Notes under the pieces: generated by a model | Told to the model about the DNA's origin: nothing | Seen by the model: the letters and a program-made list of their open reading frames with translations, nothing else | Database searches by the model: none | Translations under genes and position numbers: made by a program | Source of the DNA: Brasenia schreberi | Taxonomy: Eukaryota > Streptophyta > Magnoliopsida > Nymphaeales > Cabombaceae | Assembly (NCBI GenBank): GCA_036023115.1 | Contig: JAYKKT010000079.1 | Location: forward strand, 13,507,501 to 13,571,500 | DNA: 64,000 nt | Reading direction: 5' to 3' | Shown here: piece by piece, positions 1 through 9,237 of the stretch | How the letters are laid out: every line of letters begins with the position of its first letter | Numbering within the stretch: the stretch's first letter is position 1

Positions 1-5
1 ATCAT

Positions 6-1630
6 ATGCTTAAGGGCCATGATACAGAACACTGCTACACCTTGAAAAATAAGATCGAAGACCTGATTGAGCAAGGTAAGCCACACGTCTCAGAGGAGCA
101 AGCACCCCTCAAGCCATCTTCAAGGAACCCTTCTCTAATCACGCGAGTTCAAATGGGATGGAAAAAGAGGTATGTTTTCAATCAAACACAAGTCATAAGC
201 ATGCATTGCATACCATGCATACCAACTCTCACACACTACACTTTCCCATAATAAAAAATGACAAAGCAATAGTGATCCGAGCAGTGCTTAGAGTCCTGCC
301 CTCGACTAGAGCCTTTTTAGAAATTTGAGGTGCACCGAGGCACCAATCTAGAACCATGATAGGATTGAGCCCTAAGAAGAGTGTAGGGGAAGTGACTAGA
401 TCCGGGAGGATCTATCAACCCCTACACCTAGCCAAACCAGCTAGCAAGGGGGTGGTCGTTCTACCTGGCCCCCCATAAGTATGCATTCCAAGTTCATCCC
501 AGGGCATGGACAAAGGTAAGGGCGTGGTGATAAACCCATACGACCTAGAGCTACACCTTTCCAAGCTCCCAATTAACATGTCTATCCTGGAGCTAATAAA
601 AACCTCTCCTAAACATAGACGAGTCTTAGAGGAGATCTTAGAAAAGGCTAGAGTCAATACCACCATCTCCCCTTAATCCCTATCTACCTTGGTCTCTCCC
701 ATCTTCACCAAAGCTCCTATTGTGTTCACCGAAGACGATTTTGGAAAGTGTGATGTAACCCACAACCAAGCCCTGCATATAGAAGTAGTGTTGAATAATT
801 ACCCTCTTGGCAAGTGTCTAGTTGACGGAGGAGGAGGCCTCAATATCCTTCCCCTCCATGTGGCTTCCCAAATAGGAGTAATTGTTTCCATGCTCGAGCC
901 AAGTCCTATTATCATCAAAGGATACGATGAAAATCCTTCCAATCCCTTAGGCTCCATAAAACTACTACCCATGGAGGTCGGCTGAATACCTCATGAAGGG
1001 TTGTTCCATGTCCTAGACATAAACCCTCACTACAACTTGTTGCTAGAAAGACCGTGGATACACTCCCTCCGAGCCGTCCCATCGACCTTTCATAAATGTC
1101 TTAAAATCCCATGGGACAATTGGGTTGTGATAGTCTTTGGAGATAACAACCCTCAACTCAATGGGATACAAAACTTTCCTTGTTTGTCAAGTGAGCCAAG
1201 CCAGGAAACGTCCAACCCAATCCTTCCCAAAATATCTAAACCTTCCAAGTTTGGAGTCGTGCATATTCTAGGCAGGTCAAATCTTTCCATACCTAAATCC
1301 CTATACATTCCAAAAAAGACCACTAGAGTAGATAACCCTGTCATAGATGACACAACCTTCCAAAACCACCCTCTATACCAAAAGTCTTCTAAATTCGAAA
1401 AGCCTTGGAAGATGTTGCTAAATATGGGATATACACCCTACTAGGTGCTGGGAGCTAAGGATCAAGAAGAATTAGAACCCATCATACCTATACCAAACCT
1501 GGGTCAACGTGACCTAGGGTATGATTTAGCCATACCACCTAAGCTACCACCCAAGACCAATTGGATCAAGGATGCCCTAGAACCCACTAATCCTGAAACC
1601 TATGGTTTAGACATCTTATTTGGAGTATAA
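6..1630 (+). pseudogene. gag C-terminus and aspartic protease of element A
   Basis: The start carries a zinc-knuckle-like remnant, GHDTEHCYTLKNKIEDLI, as in plant Ty3 gag. At 389-665 the DNA parallels 61840-62100 of element C. The protease core at about 815-850 reads LVDGGGGLNILP; its catalytic Asp codon is at 824-826. The block after it (HPHYNLLLERPWIH, near 1027-1068) is typical of plant retropepsins. In-frame stops lie at 983-985 and 1442-1444. The frame ends at a stop at 1628-1630, at the same place as in element C. This polyprotein part would supply capsid and the protease that matures it. Confidence 0.85.
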
Positions 1631-1745
1631 CTTGTAGTGTTTTCTTTATAAGTTTGATGAAAAATCCCTTTTTGAAAAAAATACAAAAAAAGTATATATT
1701 TCAAAAGACCAAAAAAAATTTGAAAAATCCAAAAACCTAAAAAAA
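1631..1745 (+). other. A-rich protease-polymerase linker with splice-acceptor-like site
   Basis: After the gag-protease stop, a pyrimidine tract followed by AAG at 1639-1651 aligns with TTTTCCTTTGTAG at 63112-63124 in element C. An A-rich, Lys/Asn-coding stretch follows in both elements up to the reverse transcriptase. Ogre elements are known to carry an intron between protease and polymerase regions. The position fits, but the AG here is degenerate (ATAAG). Confidence 0.5.
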
Positions 1746-3570
1746 TTGGCAAGAATCAAAAATCAAAAAAAGAAAGTTTTGCTTATTTTCCCTTCTACTA
1801 GTTGCTTTGAAAAATCCAAAAAAATAAAAAAATTTGAAAACCCCAAGAATCTTGTTTTCCAAAATCAAAATAAAAAATTAGATTTAGAAATACCTTCTTC
1901 TTTTATGCATGATACTTCTTTAGAGATAAAAATGCTTGAGAATGATCAAGGCAAGGAGGAAGATCCCCTTGCTCATGAGGATGATCAAGCCTCCAACCAG
2001 CCTGAATCTCATAAAATTCTTGACTTGGAAAAACCTTCCAATGCTGTAGGAGGGGATTTTCTAGAACTCAATTTAGGAAATGAGGCTAATCTAAAGAGTA
2101 TCAAGATAGGTCTATGTTTGCATGAACATGAGAAAGCATCCTTCATTGCATTTTTAAAGTCATGCATAGATGTGTTTGCATGGACCTATGAAGACATGTC
2201 AGGTTTAGACCCTCCGATCATAGAGCACCAATTACCCCTAGAACCTCATGCCAAACCGATAGAACAAAAACTTAGAAAAATTCATCCTGATGTCCACTTT
2301 CAAGTAAAAGAAGGGTTGGAAGATCTTTTAAAAGCAGGATTTATAAAACCCATTGCGTATTCTGATTGGCTTTCAAATATTGTTATGGTTAGAAAAAGCA
2401 ATGGCAAAATTCATATTTGCATAGATTTCAAAAATTTGAATAAAGCCACTCCAAAAGATAATTTGCCACTTCCAAACATTGATTTGATAGTAGATAGTAC
2501 TGCAAATCATGAAACGTTTTCTTTCATAGATGGCTATTCGAGTTACAACCAAATTAAATTAGCACCAAGAGATCAGGCGAAAACAACTTTCACTACACCT
2601 TGGGGCACATATTGTTATATTGTCATGCCTTTTGGTTTGAAAAATGTCAGGACCACATACTAAAGAGCCATGACCACCATTTTCCATGATCAAATCAATG
2701 AGCTCTTGGAGGTATATGTGGATGATCTTTTGGTAAAGTAAAAAACCAGAAGCGCACATTTAAAAACTTTACAAAAGGTTTTTGAAAGACGTAAGATTTA
2801 TAAAGTGAAATTAAACCCTCAAAAATGTGTTTTTTGAGTGGAATCAAAGAAACTATTAGGATTTATGGTCAGCCAAAGGGGCATAGAGGTTGACCCCTCT
2901 AAATGTTGAGCCATCATAGACATGCCTCCACCCTCCAATTTGACCCAAATCCGAAGTCTCCAAGGACGACTTCAAGCAATCCGAATATTCATCTCCAACC
3001 TAGCCACGAGATGTGAACCTTTCAATAGACTTCTAAGAAAAGGGGTGAAATTTGATTGAGATGTTGATTGTCAAAATGCTTTTGAAAGATTGAAAACGTA
3101 TTTGGTAAATTCTCCTATTTTAAAACCTCTAAAGCCAGGAAAACCTTTGTTACTTTATATTTCCTTTCATGAGAATGCCTTGGTAGCTTTGCTTGCTCAA
3201 TATGAGGATGATAGTCTTAAAGAATATGCTATTTACTATATTTCAAAAACTCTATTGACATATGAGAGAAAATATCAAGCCATGGAGAAAATGTGTTTAG
3301 CTTTGGTATGGGCCTGCCAAAAGTTTAAGCATTATTTCCTAGATCATGAAATCTCGATAGTATTTAAACTTGACCCTATCAAACATCTTTTTGAAAAACC
3401 TATCTTAAAAGGCATGCTTGGTAAGTGGCAGCTTCTTTTGATGGAATATGACCTAAAGTTCCATCATCAAAATTCTATCAAGGGGCAAGCCCTAGCCGAC
3501 CATGTGGCTGAATTACCTTTGAAAGATACATATCCCATACAAGATGAAATGCCCGATGAAGGCATCTTTT
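1746..3570 (+). pseudogene. reverse transcriptase and first RNase H of element A
   Basis: An open stretch at 1746-2663 carries the RT fingers and palm (HPDVHFQVKEGLEDLLKAGF, FSFIDGYSSYNQI, MPFGLKN). After a stop at 2661-2663 the same frame continues with the catalytic YVDD at 2715-2726, then further stops at 2739-2741, near 2838, near 2908 and near 3058. The Ty3-type RNase H occupies about 3090-3530, with LLLYISFHENALVALLAQ, YYISKTL and ALVWACQKFKHYF. The frame is otherwise intact, so decay is mostly by point mutation. Function in a live element: synthesis of cDNA and removal of the RNA template. Confidence 0.92.
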
Positions 3571-3596
3571 TTCATGAACTACAAAATCATGTTTTA

Positions 3597-3996
3597 TCAA
3601 ATTATTTTAATGGCAATCAAGTATGGAAAATGTATTTTGATGGGGCAAGAAATCAACATGGGGCAGGTGTAGGAATCATACTCATATCTCTTGAAAAGGC
3701 AGAAATCCCAATGGCCTTCCGATTAGATTTTTCATGTTCCAATAATGTGGTTGAATATGAAGCACTCATACAAGGCCTAAAGGTTTTGAAAAATCTAGGG
3801 GCATCATGAGTGGAAGTCTTTGGAGATTCTATGCTTGTTATAAATCAGGTTTCAAAAATTTAGCAGGTCAAGAATGAGAAGCTCTTTCCATATTTTGAAT
3901 TAGCTACCCAGTTGGTTAATTCTTTCTAAGAATGCATACTCACCCATATAGGCAGGGAAGACAATACTTTGGCAAATACCTTGTCTTCTTTGGGAT
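3597..3996 (+). pseudogene. second (archaeal-type) RNase H of element A
   Basis: A second RNase H follows the first. It begins WKMYFDGARNQHGAGVGI (catalytic Asp in FDGA), continues with NNVVEYEALIQGL (catalytic Glu) and VFGDSMLVINQV (catalytic Asp), and ends GREDNTLANTLSSL. Stops interrupt it at 3807-3809, near 3862 and near 3928. Ty3 elements with this extra domain belong to the Tat branch in published classifications; placing this element there is my inference. Confidence 0.85.
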
Positions 3997-4255
3997 TGTC
4001 TTTAAAGATCGACCACACCATGGGTGCTCGATCCCTAGAGATCATCCACCTCTCCAATCCATCCATACATAATTTTGAAACATGCCAAAATGACCAAAAT
4101 GGCAATAAAAAACCTTGGTTTCATGATATTAGAAACATTTTGGAAAATGGAGGATTTCTTGAATTTGCTTCCTTTAAATATAAGGCTTTTATAAGAAAAG
4201 TTTCAACCCGATATGTTATTTTGGGAGGGGTTCTTTATAAGAAAAGTTTTACTGG
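3997..4255 (+). pseudogene. linker and integrase N-terminal start of element A, cut by the solo LTR
   Basis: The frame reads from the end of the second RNase H into VILGGVLYKKSF, the usual lead-in to the integrase zinc domain. It stops at the target-site copy ACTGG (4251-4255). The codon phase resumes exactly after the second ACTGG at 7531-7535. Confidence 0.8.
4251..4255. repeat. target-site duplication ACTGG, left copy
   Basis: This 5-bp direct repeat flanks the solo LTR; its partner is at 7531-7535. Five base pairs is the normal duplication for Ty3/gypsy integrases. Confidence 0.9.
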
Positions 4256-4734
4256 TGTAAACACCCCGAAATCCCACGAATTTCTTAAACAAATCTGGTT
4301 TTATACAAGCAGCCCCAAAGGGCCATTTTTGAGTTTGGAAACCCAGGAGCCTTCCAAACAAAACCTTGTGTATATGTTTTAAACTTTATCTTTCAAAAAC
4401 ATATGATATAGCTTTTGAAAACCCTTTTAAAACATGTTTTGAAACCCCGAAGTGGCTTGGCCCGATCAAGACAGGACCAGGAGAGCCAAGAAGAGCCCGG
4501 AACCGGAGCACCTGTCGAGCCCGGCGTAGCAACTCTTGTATCTGATTCACACCCCAGGATCTCGAACGTCCAAGACCCTGTTCTTATCAAAATAGCATTT
4601 GAAGTCATCTCCGGAAGGCAGAAACGGAGGCGGACGACTATGTTGGCGAAGACCCAACGCAGACGGAGTACTGATGCTGTCAGGCCCCGCACGAATCGTC
4701 CGTTTCGAACCCAGCTCGAAGGAGTCAGAGTTCA

Positions 4735-4850
4735 GTTTGGATTGGATCTGGACCATATATATCCAGATTCCAATCCAAACCCATATGTGGACTTGGATTT
4801 GGATTTGGATCCAGAGATCCAATCCAATATCCATACCCATGGCCCACATC
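4735..4850 (+). repeat. GGATTTGGAT-type short repeats inside the LTR
   Basis: Runs of TTTGGATTTGGATCC and related units are present. The same repeat type lies at the matching place in element C's LTR (59150-59390), so it is a feature of the family. Confidence 0.75.
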
Positions 4851-5084
4851 ACCTTCTCATAAAGGGAGGTGGGGCCCACTTGAAATTCACGTGGGATATT
4901 GGGCATGAGAGAGAGTGGGGGTGAAAAATATCAAGAGTGTTGTATTAAGCTTGACTTGTGTGTCAAGTTTGGGTTAATCATGTGGGTTAGCCTAATTGAG
5001 TGGGTTTAAGCTTGTAATTAGCTAAAACCTAACCTAGGGCTGCACCAACATGGGGTGATCAAGGTCTATGGGCCATGCTAAGGG

Positions 5085-5360
5085 AGCTCCTTCACCTAAA
5101 CCTAACCCAAAATGCCTAAACCTAGCCTAAACCCCTAATCCACCCCTAATCTGAACCTAATCACCTAACCCACTTCCCTAATCCCGGCCTAATCCCAACC
5201 TAATCACCTAACCCACTCCCCTAATCCTTCCCTAAACCTAGATTAATTTCCCTAATCCTAGCCTAAACCTAGCCTAAACCACCTAACCTAGCTCACTAAA
5301 CCTCACCCTAAAACCCAACCAACTAACCTAGCCCTAAACCCCTAAACCACCCTTAGCCCA
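5085..5360 (+). repeat. degenerate CCTAAACC / CCTAATCC array (telomere-like) in the LTR
   Basis: About 275 bp is made of CCTAAACCTAGC, CCTAATCC and CCCTAAA-like units. Element C's LTR has the same kind of tract at about 59650-59770. The Arabidopsis-type telomere unit is CCCTAAA, but here the units vary in sequence and length, so this is not a telomere array. Confidence 0.7.
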
Positions 5361-5490
5361 CGATTTTCCCAAACCCCTAGTTTTAAAATATCTGGCCCAA
5401 CCCCATCCAGCCCACCTTATCTACATACTACCCTACCTAAACCACCTAACCACTACCCACAACCCAGCCCTAACCGACCTACCCATCCCC

Positions 5491-5498
5491 TATTTAAA
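5491..5498 (+). promoter_or_regulatory. TATA-like box of the solo LTR
   Basis: TATTTAAA stands just upstream of a GC-rich leader. It matches in place the TATA boxes of the related LTRs at 36050 and 59410. Confidence 0.5.
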
Positions 5499-6439
5499 CC
5501 CCCCTCATTGTGGGCGGGTTTTCCAAGTGGGAACCACTCTCCACTCCCAGCCGGGCCCTCTCCTTCTCCCATCTATCACCCGGCCGTGACCACTCCCCAC
5601 CTGCTCCACCAGCCGCCACCTGCTCCGCCACCTTCCCTCTTCCGTCCACCATCACTGCCCCCCAGCCGGACGTCACCATCTTCCCCCCAACTCCACCGGC
5701 CGACAGCCACCTGCCCGCCACCTTCCCTCTTCCATCCGCCACTCCTCCCCATTCGGTAAGTCCCCCTAACTCCCTCAAAGCCACTCTCTACCACCTCTCC
5801 ACTCTTAGCCACCCATCTTCCCCTCAGCTCAACCTCTTTGCCGCCACCACCTAAGCCTAGCCGAACCTAGGATAACCCAAGTGGCTGGCCACTACTTAGC
5901 CACCATTTCCCATTCGGCCAACCACCCTAGGTGTCCTCTTTGGCCTTCCCACTAGCTCAACTTTTAGGTCCAATTTCCCTAAGTACCTAACTTCCCTAGT
6001 GACCCTAAGACCCACTTGGTCAGCCACTCTAAACTCCCTACTTGGAGGCGCCGCCTACTTGCCACCGGCCCCCTTCGAGGCGTCCATCCCGCGCCCCATT
6101 TGCAGCCGGCCAGCACCCTTGATCACATACCTTCGCGGAGCTCCCGTTTGCAGCCCAAAGCCAAGGCCACGCTCAAGCAAGACCTCTACGGACCAGCTAC
6201 CCGTAAGTGTCTAAACTCGGTTTTTAGTCATACACTTGCTTGAAATTCAATTTGATACGGGGTTGTAATAACGGAGCATAGTCTCCCCCCGCTTGTAATA
6301 ACGTGGCTTGGCACAACCACACACGTGCACTCTCTTAATCGTGCACAATTTTGAATACACACGGGCCTAATCAGCCCCTAATATATAAGTGTACGTATAT
6401 ATTTCATTTCCGAAGGGTTTTGTTTAAGTTGGGTGCGTT

Positions 6440-6955
6440 GTCTTTCAATTTAAACACTCTCACACACATTGAGCTTTCGCTCTTATTTGAAAGACCCAAG
6501 TAAGGGCCGACCTATACTATTTGGGTTTCATTTCATGTCGTGTGAGTAAGTCTTTCAATTTAAACACTCTCACACACATTGAGCTTTCGCTCTTATTTGA
6601 AAGACCCAAGTAAGGGCCGACCTATACTATTTGGGTTTCATTTCTTGTCGTGTGAGTAAGTCTTTCAATTCAAGCACTTTCACACACATTGAGCCTTCGC
6701 TCTTACTCCCAAGACCTTAGTAAAGGCCTTATTGCAGTTATATTTGGGTTTTATTTATGTCGTGTGAGTAAGTCTTTCAATTCAAGCACTTTCACACACA
6801 TTGAGCCTTCGCTCTTACTCCCAAGACCTTAGTCAAGGCCATACTGCAATTTATATTTGGGTTTAATTTCATGTCGTGTGTGTAAGTCTTTCAATTCAAG
6901 CACGCACCCACATTGAGCCTTCGCTCTTATTTGCAAGACCCGAGTAAGGGCTCAT
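6440..6955 (+). repeat. 110-114 bp tandem repeat, about 4.5 copies, in the solo LTR
   Basis: Units start at 6440, 6550, 6660, 6772 and 6886 with GTCTTTCAATT. Each contains CACACACATTGAGC and TTCGCTCTTA. The first two units are nearly identical; later ones differ more, and the last is partial. Confidence 0.9.
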
Positions 6956-7530
6956 ATACATAAGATATATACATATTTCCCTTCGGTTATTTCCCTTCGG
7001 TTATTTCCCTTCAGTATTGTCTTTACATTTCGGGTTTTCCCTTTGGAGTAGCGTGAGTTTGCATTGCATCTACGCCATACCACGAGGTAGGACGCATATT
7101 GCATCGAAGCAACCCCCGCTCGAATTCGCCCATGTAGTGGAGTGTTCATAACACACAAACTAGGCGACCCAAAAAGGGATAAAAGAAAAGACTTAGGCAC
7201 GTGCAAATCCACGTGATCTAAAACATGCAATCGCATCTTAAAGACCCGAAATAGACACCTCGAACCGTTTCGTAGACTTTCTCCCCAAAACTCGATTTTT
7301 GCAAAAGCGTACAGACTGACCCTTGCGCGTCGGTGCAAGAAGGTCTGCGACGACAAGAGCTCACTTGCTCACAGTCGCCACGTTTAGAAGTCAGTGATAA
7401 AGTATATCTTCGCTAGCTTAAGTAAGCTAGCTGGCATGCCCTGTTTATATACAAAGGCCTTAGACGCACGATAAGATCCACTCCAAGCCACGAAAGAGGC
7501 GAAGAGGCGGGGATTTTTCGCGCGTCTACA

Positions 7531-8644
7531 ACTGGCATCTTGTTAAGGTGTATAGATAATGAACAGGCTAAGACCATTATGCACGAGTTTCATGATGGAG
7601 AATGTAGGGGCCACGTCAATGCAAACATGATGGCTATGAAGATACTTAGAGCAGGGTATTTCTGGTCCACCTTGAAGCAGGATTGTCATCAATATGTTAG
7701 AAAATGCCACCAATGTCAGGTACATGGAAATGCCATCCACATCTCATCATTAGCATTGCATTCAGTCGTGAGTCCATGGCCCTATACTATGTGGGCATTC
7801 GATATCATAGGACCCATTTCACCTACTGCATCAAATGGGCACAAGTTTATTTTAGGGGCCACTGAATATTTTTCTAAATGGGTTGAAGTTGCTTCCTTGG
7901 CCAACATCGAAGGGCAACAACATGTAGTGGTATTCATTAAGAAAAATATATTGACTAGATTTGGAGTCCCAAGAGACCTAGTTTCAGACAACGGCACTCC
8001 CTTCAAAAATGAGAAAGTGGAGAAGCTATGTAAGACTTACGGCATCACCCAACACTTCTCATCACCCTATTATCCCCAGGGTAACGGTCAAGCCGAAGCC
8101 ACCAATAAAACCCTCATAAGCATCATTGAAAAGACTTTAGAGAAAGGTAGAGCATGGCATGAGAAATTAGATGAGGCTTTATGGGCTTATAGGACATCCA
8201 TTCGTATACTTACAAATGCCATACCATTTGAATTAGTTTATGGTATGAATGTCATACTTCCCATTCATACCAAGCTGCATTCATATCATACATCCCTTGC
8301 ACTTGATTTACCTATAGAAACCCTACAACAAGCTAGGATGGCCGAGCTTGACCTAATTGATGAAAGAAGACTTCTTGCCATGGATCATGCATATGCATGT
8401 AGGCAGAAAGTAGCCCGATATTACGAAAAACATATGAAGGCTCATGATTTCAATGTAGGAGATCTAGTTCTGAAGACCATCCCTCATCATGGCCCACATC
8501 CATTGGGTAAATAGCGACCCAAGTGGGATGGTCCTTATGTCATAAGAGGAGCAACTTCTAATAATGCTTACTAGTTGGTTGATGTGGAGGGAAGGAATTT
8601 GGCAGATCCTATAAACGCCCAATACTTGAAAAGGTATTATGTAT
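7531..8644 (+). pseudogene. integrase of element A (3' part)
   Basis: After the right ACTGG copy the frame carries the integrase zinc domain (HEFHDGECRGHVNANM, then CHQCQ), the rve core (WAFDIIGPISP; VSDNGTPF; SSPYYPQGNGQAEATNK, whose Glu follows the usual spacing) and the C-terminal part (KAHDFNVGDLVLK). A TAG at 8512-8514 and another near 8571 are the main breaks; the C-terminus resumes with KWDGPYVIRGA and ends LKRYYV plus stop at about 8644. The D, D and E positions of the core are present. The function is insertion of cDNA into the genome. This reading frame is unusually well preserved for so broken an element. Confidence 0.92.
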
Positions 8645-9067
8645 AGAATATTATTTATTTCCTTTGAAAAATATTTCAAAAAAAAGAAAGATCTCTTGTG
8701 AATTTCTGGAAAATTGAACCAAAAATGGATTACCTAACCTTGAATTAGGAAATTGGTGTTTTATGAAAAGTAGAGTTTCCAAAATTATTTAGTAACATTT
8801 AAAGAATCTTTGACTTACTATATGACGCCTCGTTTTGAAAGAGCAAGGTATTTTCAAATAGCTAGTGCTATTAGGAAATAGGGTATTTTTGTCTAAGTCA
8901 ATAATCTAAAAGGATGAATGGTATTTCCCATTTGGTCTCCCCAAAAAGGAAAGTGACAAAAGTAAAAATAAAGGGAAGGAAATAAAACCTCAAATATAGA
9001 GGTCTTCCCCCCCCCCTAGAAAAAAGGGAGAAACAAAAACCTCCAATATAGAGGTACCCTTTGAAAA
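8645..9067. other. 3' noncoding tail of element A
   Basis: AT-rich, with no coding frame. Two short near-palindromic copies of CCTCMAATATAGAGGT lie at about 8988-9004 and 9039-9054, separated by a C-run. No LTR terminus is seen before the LINE fragment begins. Confidence 0.5.
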
Positions 9068-9236
9068 AGAAAAGAATGAAGTCAAAGAGACTCTTAAACA
9101 TATGAAGGGTGGTAAATTGGTAGGACCAGACAATATTCCTATAAAAGTTTAGAAAATAATAGGAGAAATAGGAATCACTTGGCTCACAAGACTATTTAAT
9201 GAAATATGGAGAAACCAAAAGATACCCGAGAAACTG
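9068..9236 (+). mobile_element. RTE-type LINE fragment (start of RT domain)
   Basis: The DNA is the reverse complement of about 14650-14810 in the LINE at 13308-16587. It reads KETLKHMKGGKLVGPDNIPI, then TWLTRLFNEIWRNQKIPEKL. It has neither LINE end, so it is an internal scrap abutting the truncated LTR to its right. Confidence 0.85.
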
Positions 9237-9237
9237 T

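Larger units (their letters stand above)
4256..7530 (+). mobile_element. solo LTR of a Tat/Ogre-family retrotransposon (3275 bp)
   Basis: It begins TGTAAACACCCCG and ends CGCGTCTACA, with TG/CA termini and perfect ACTGG duplications outside. The first 1.1 kb is related to the LTR of element C (TGTAAGCACCCGA at 58689), including the shared block GCCCCAAAGGGCCATTTT. Its 3' end resembles that of the solo LTR at 34935-37401 (CTGACCCTTGMGC, then CACTTRC). There is no internal domain or second LTR, which fits LTR-LTR recombination. The short open frames in its GC-rich middle (5490-6240) overlap in several frames and are not genes. Confidence 0.92.
1..8644 (+). mobile_element. Ty3/gypsy Tat/Ogre-type retrotransposon A, decayed, 5' end outside window
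   Basis: Coding blocks run in the order gag C-terminus, aspartic protease, reverse transcriptase, RNase H, a second RNase H, and integrase, which is the Ty3/gypsy order. Two RNase H domains are a known mark of the Tat lineage that includes Ogre. Many in-frame stops are present, so the copy is dead. A solo LTR (4256-7530) splits the integrase region. The element's own 5' LTR lies upstream of the window, and no 3' LTR of its own is recognisable after 8644. Confidence 0.92.

Noticed and set aside
415..666. Minus-strand frame of 83 codons
   Set aside because: It is the antisense shadow of the gag-protease region, which aligns with element C on +.
5085..5360. True interstitial telomere
   Set aside because: Units are irregular and the same tract is found at the same place in another LTR copy, so it belongs to the element.
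5494..6243. Several overlapping open frames of 70-115 codons, Pro/Ser/Arg-rich
   Set aside because: They overlap on both strands in a GC-rich part of the solo LTR, have low complexity and no domain, and lie inside a defined repeat.
6440..6955. Possible CRISPR-like array
   Set aside because: The repeats are contiguous 110-bp tandem units without unique spacers, in a plant LTR.
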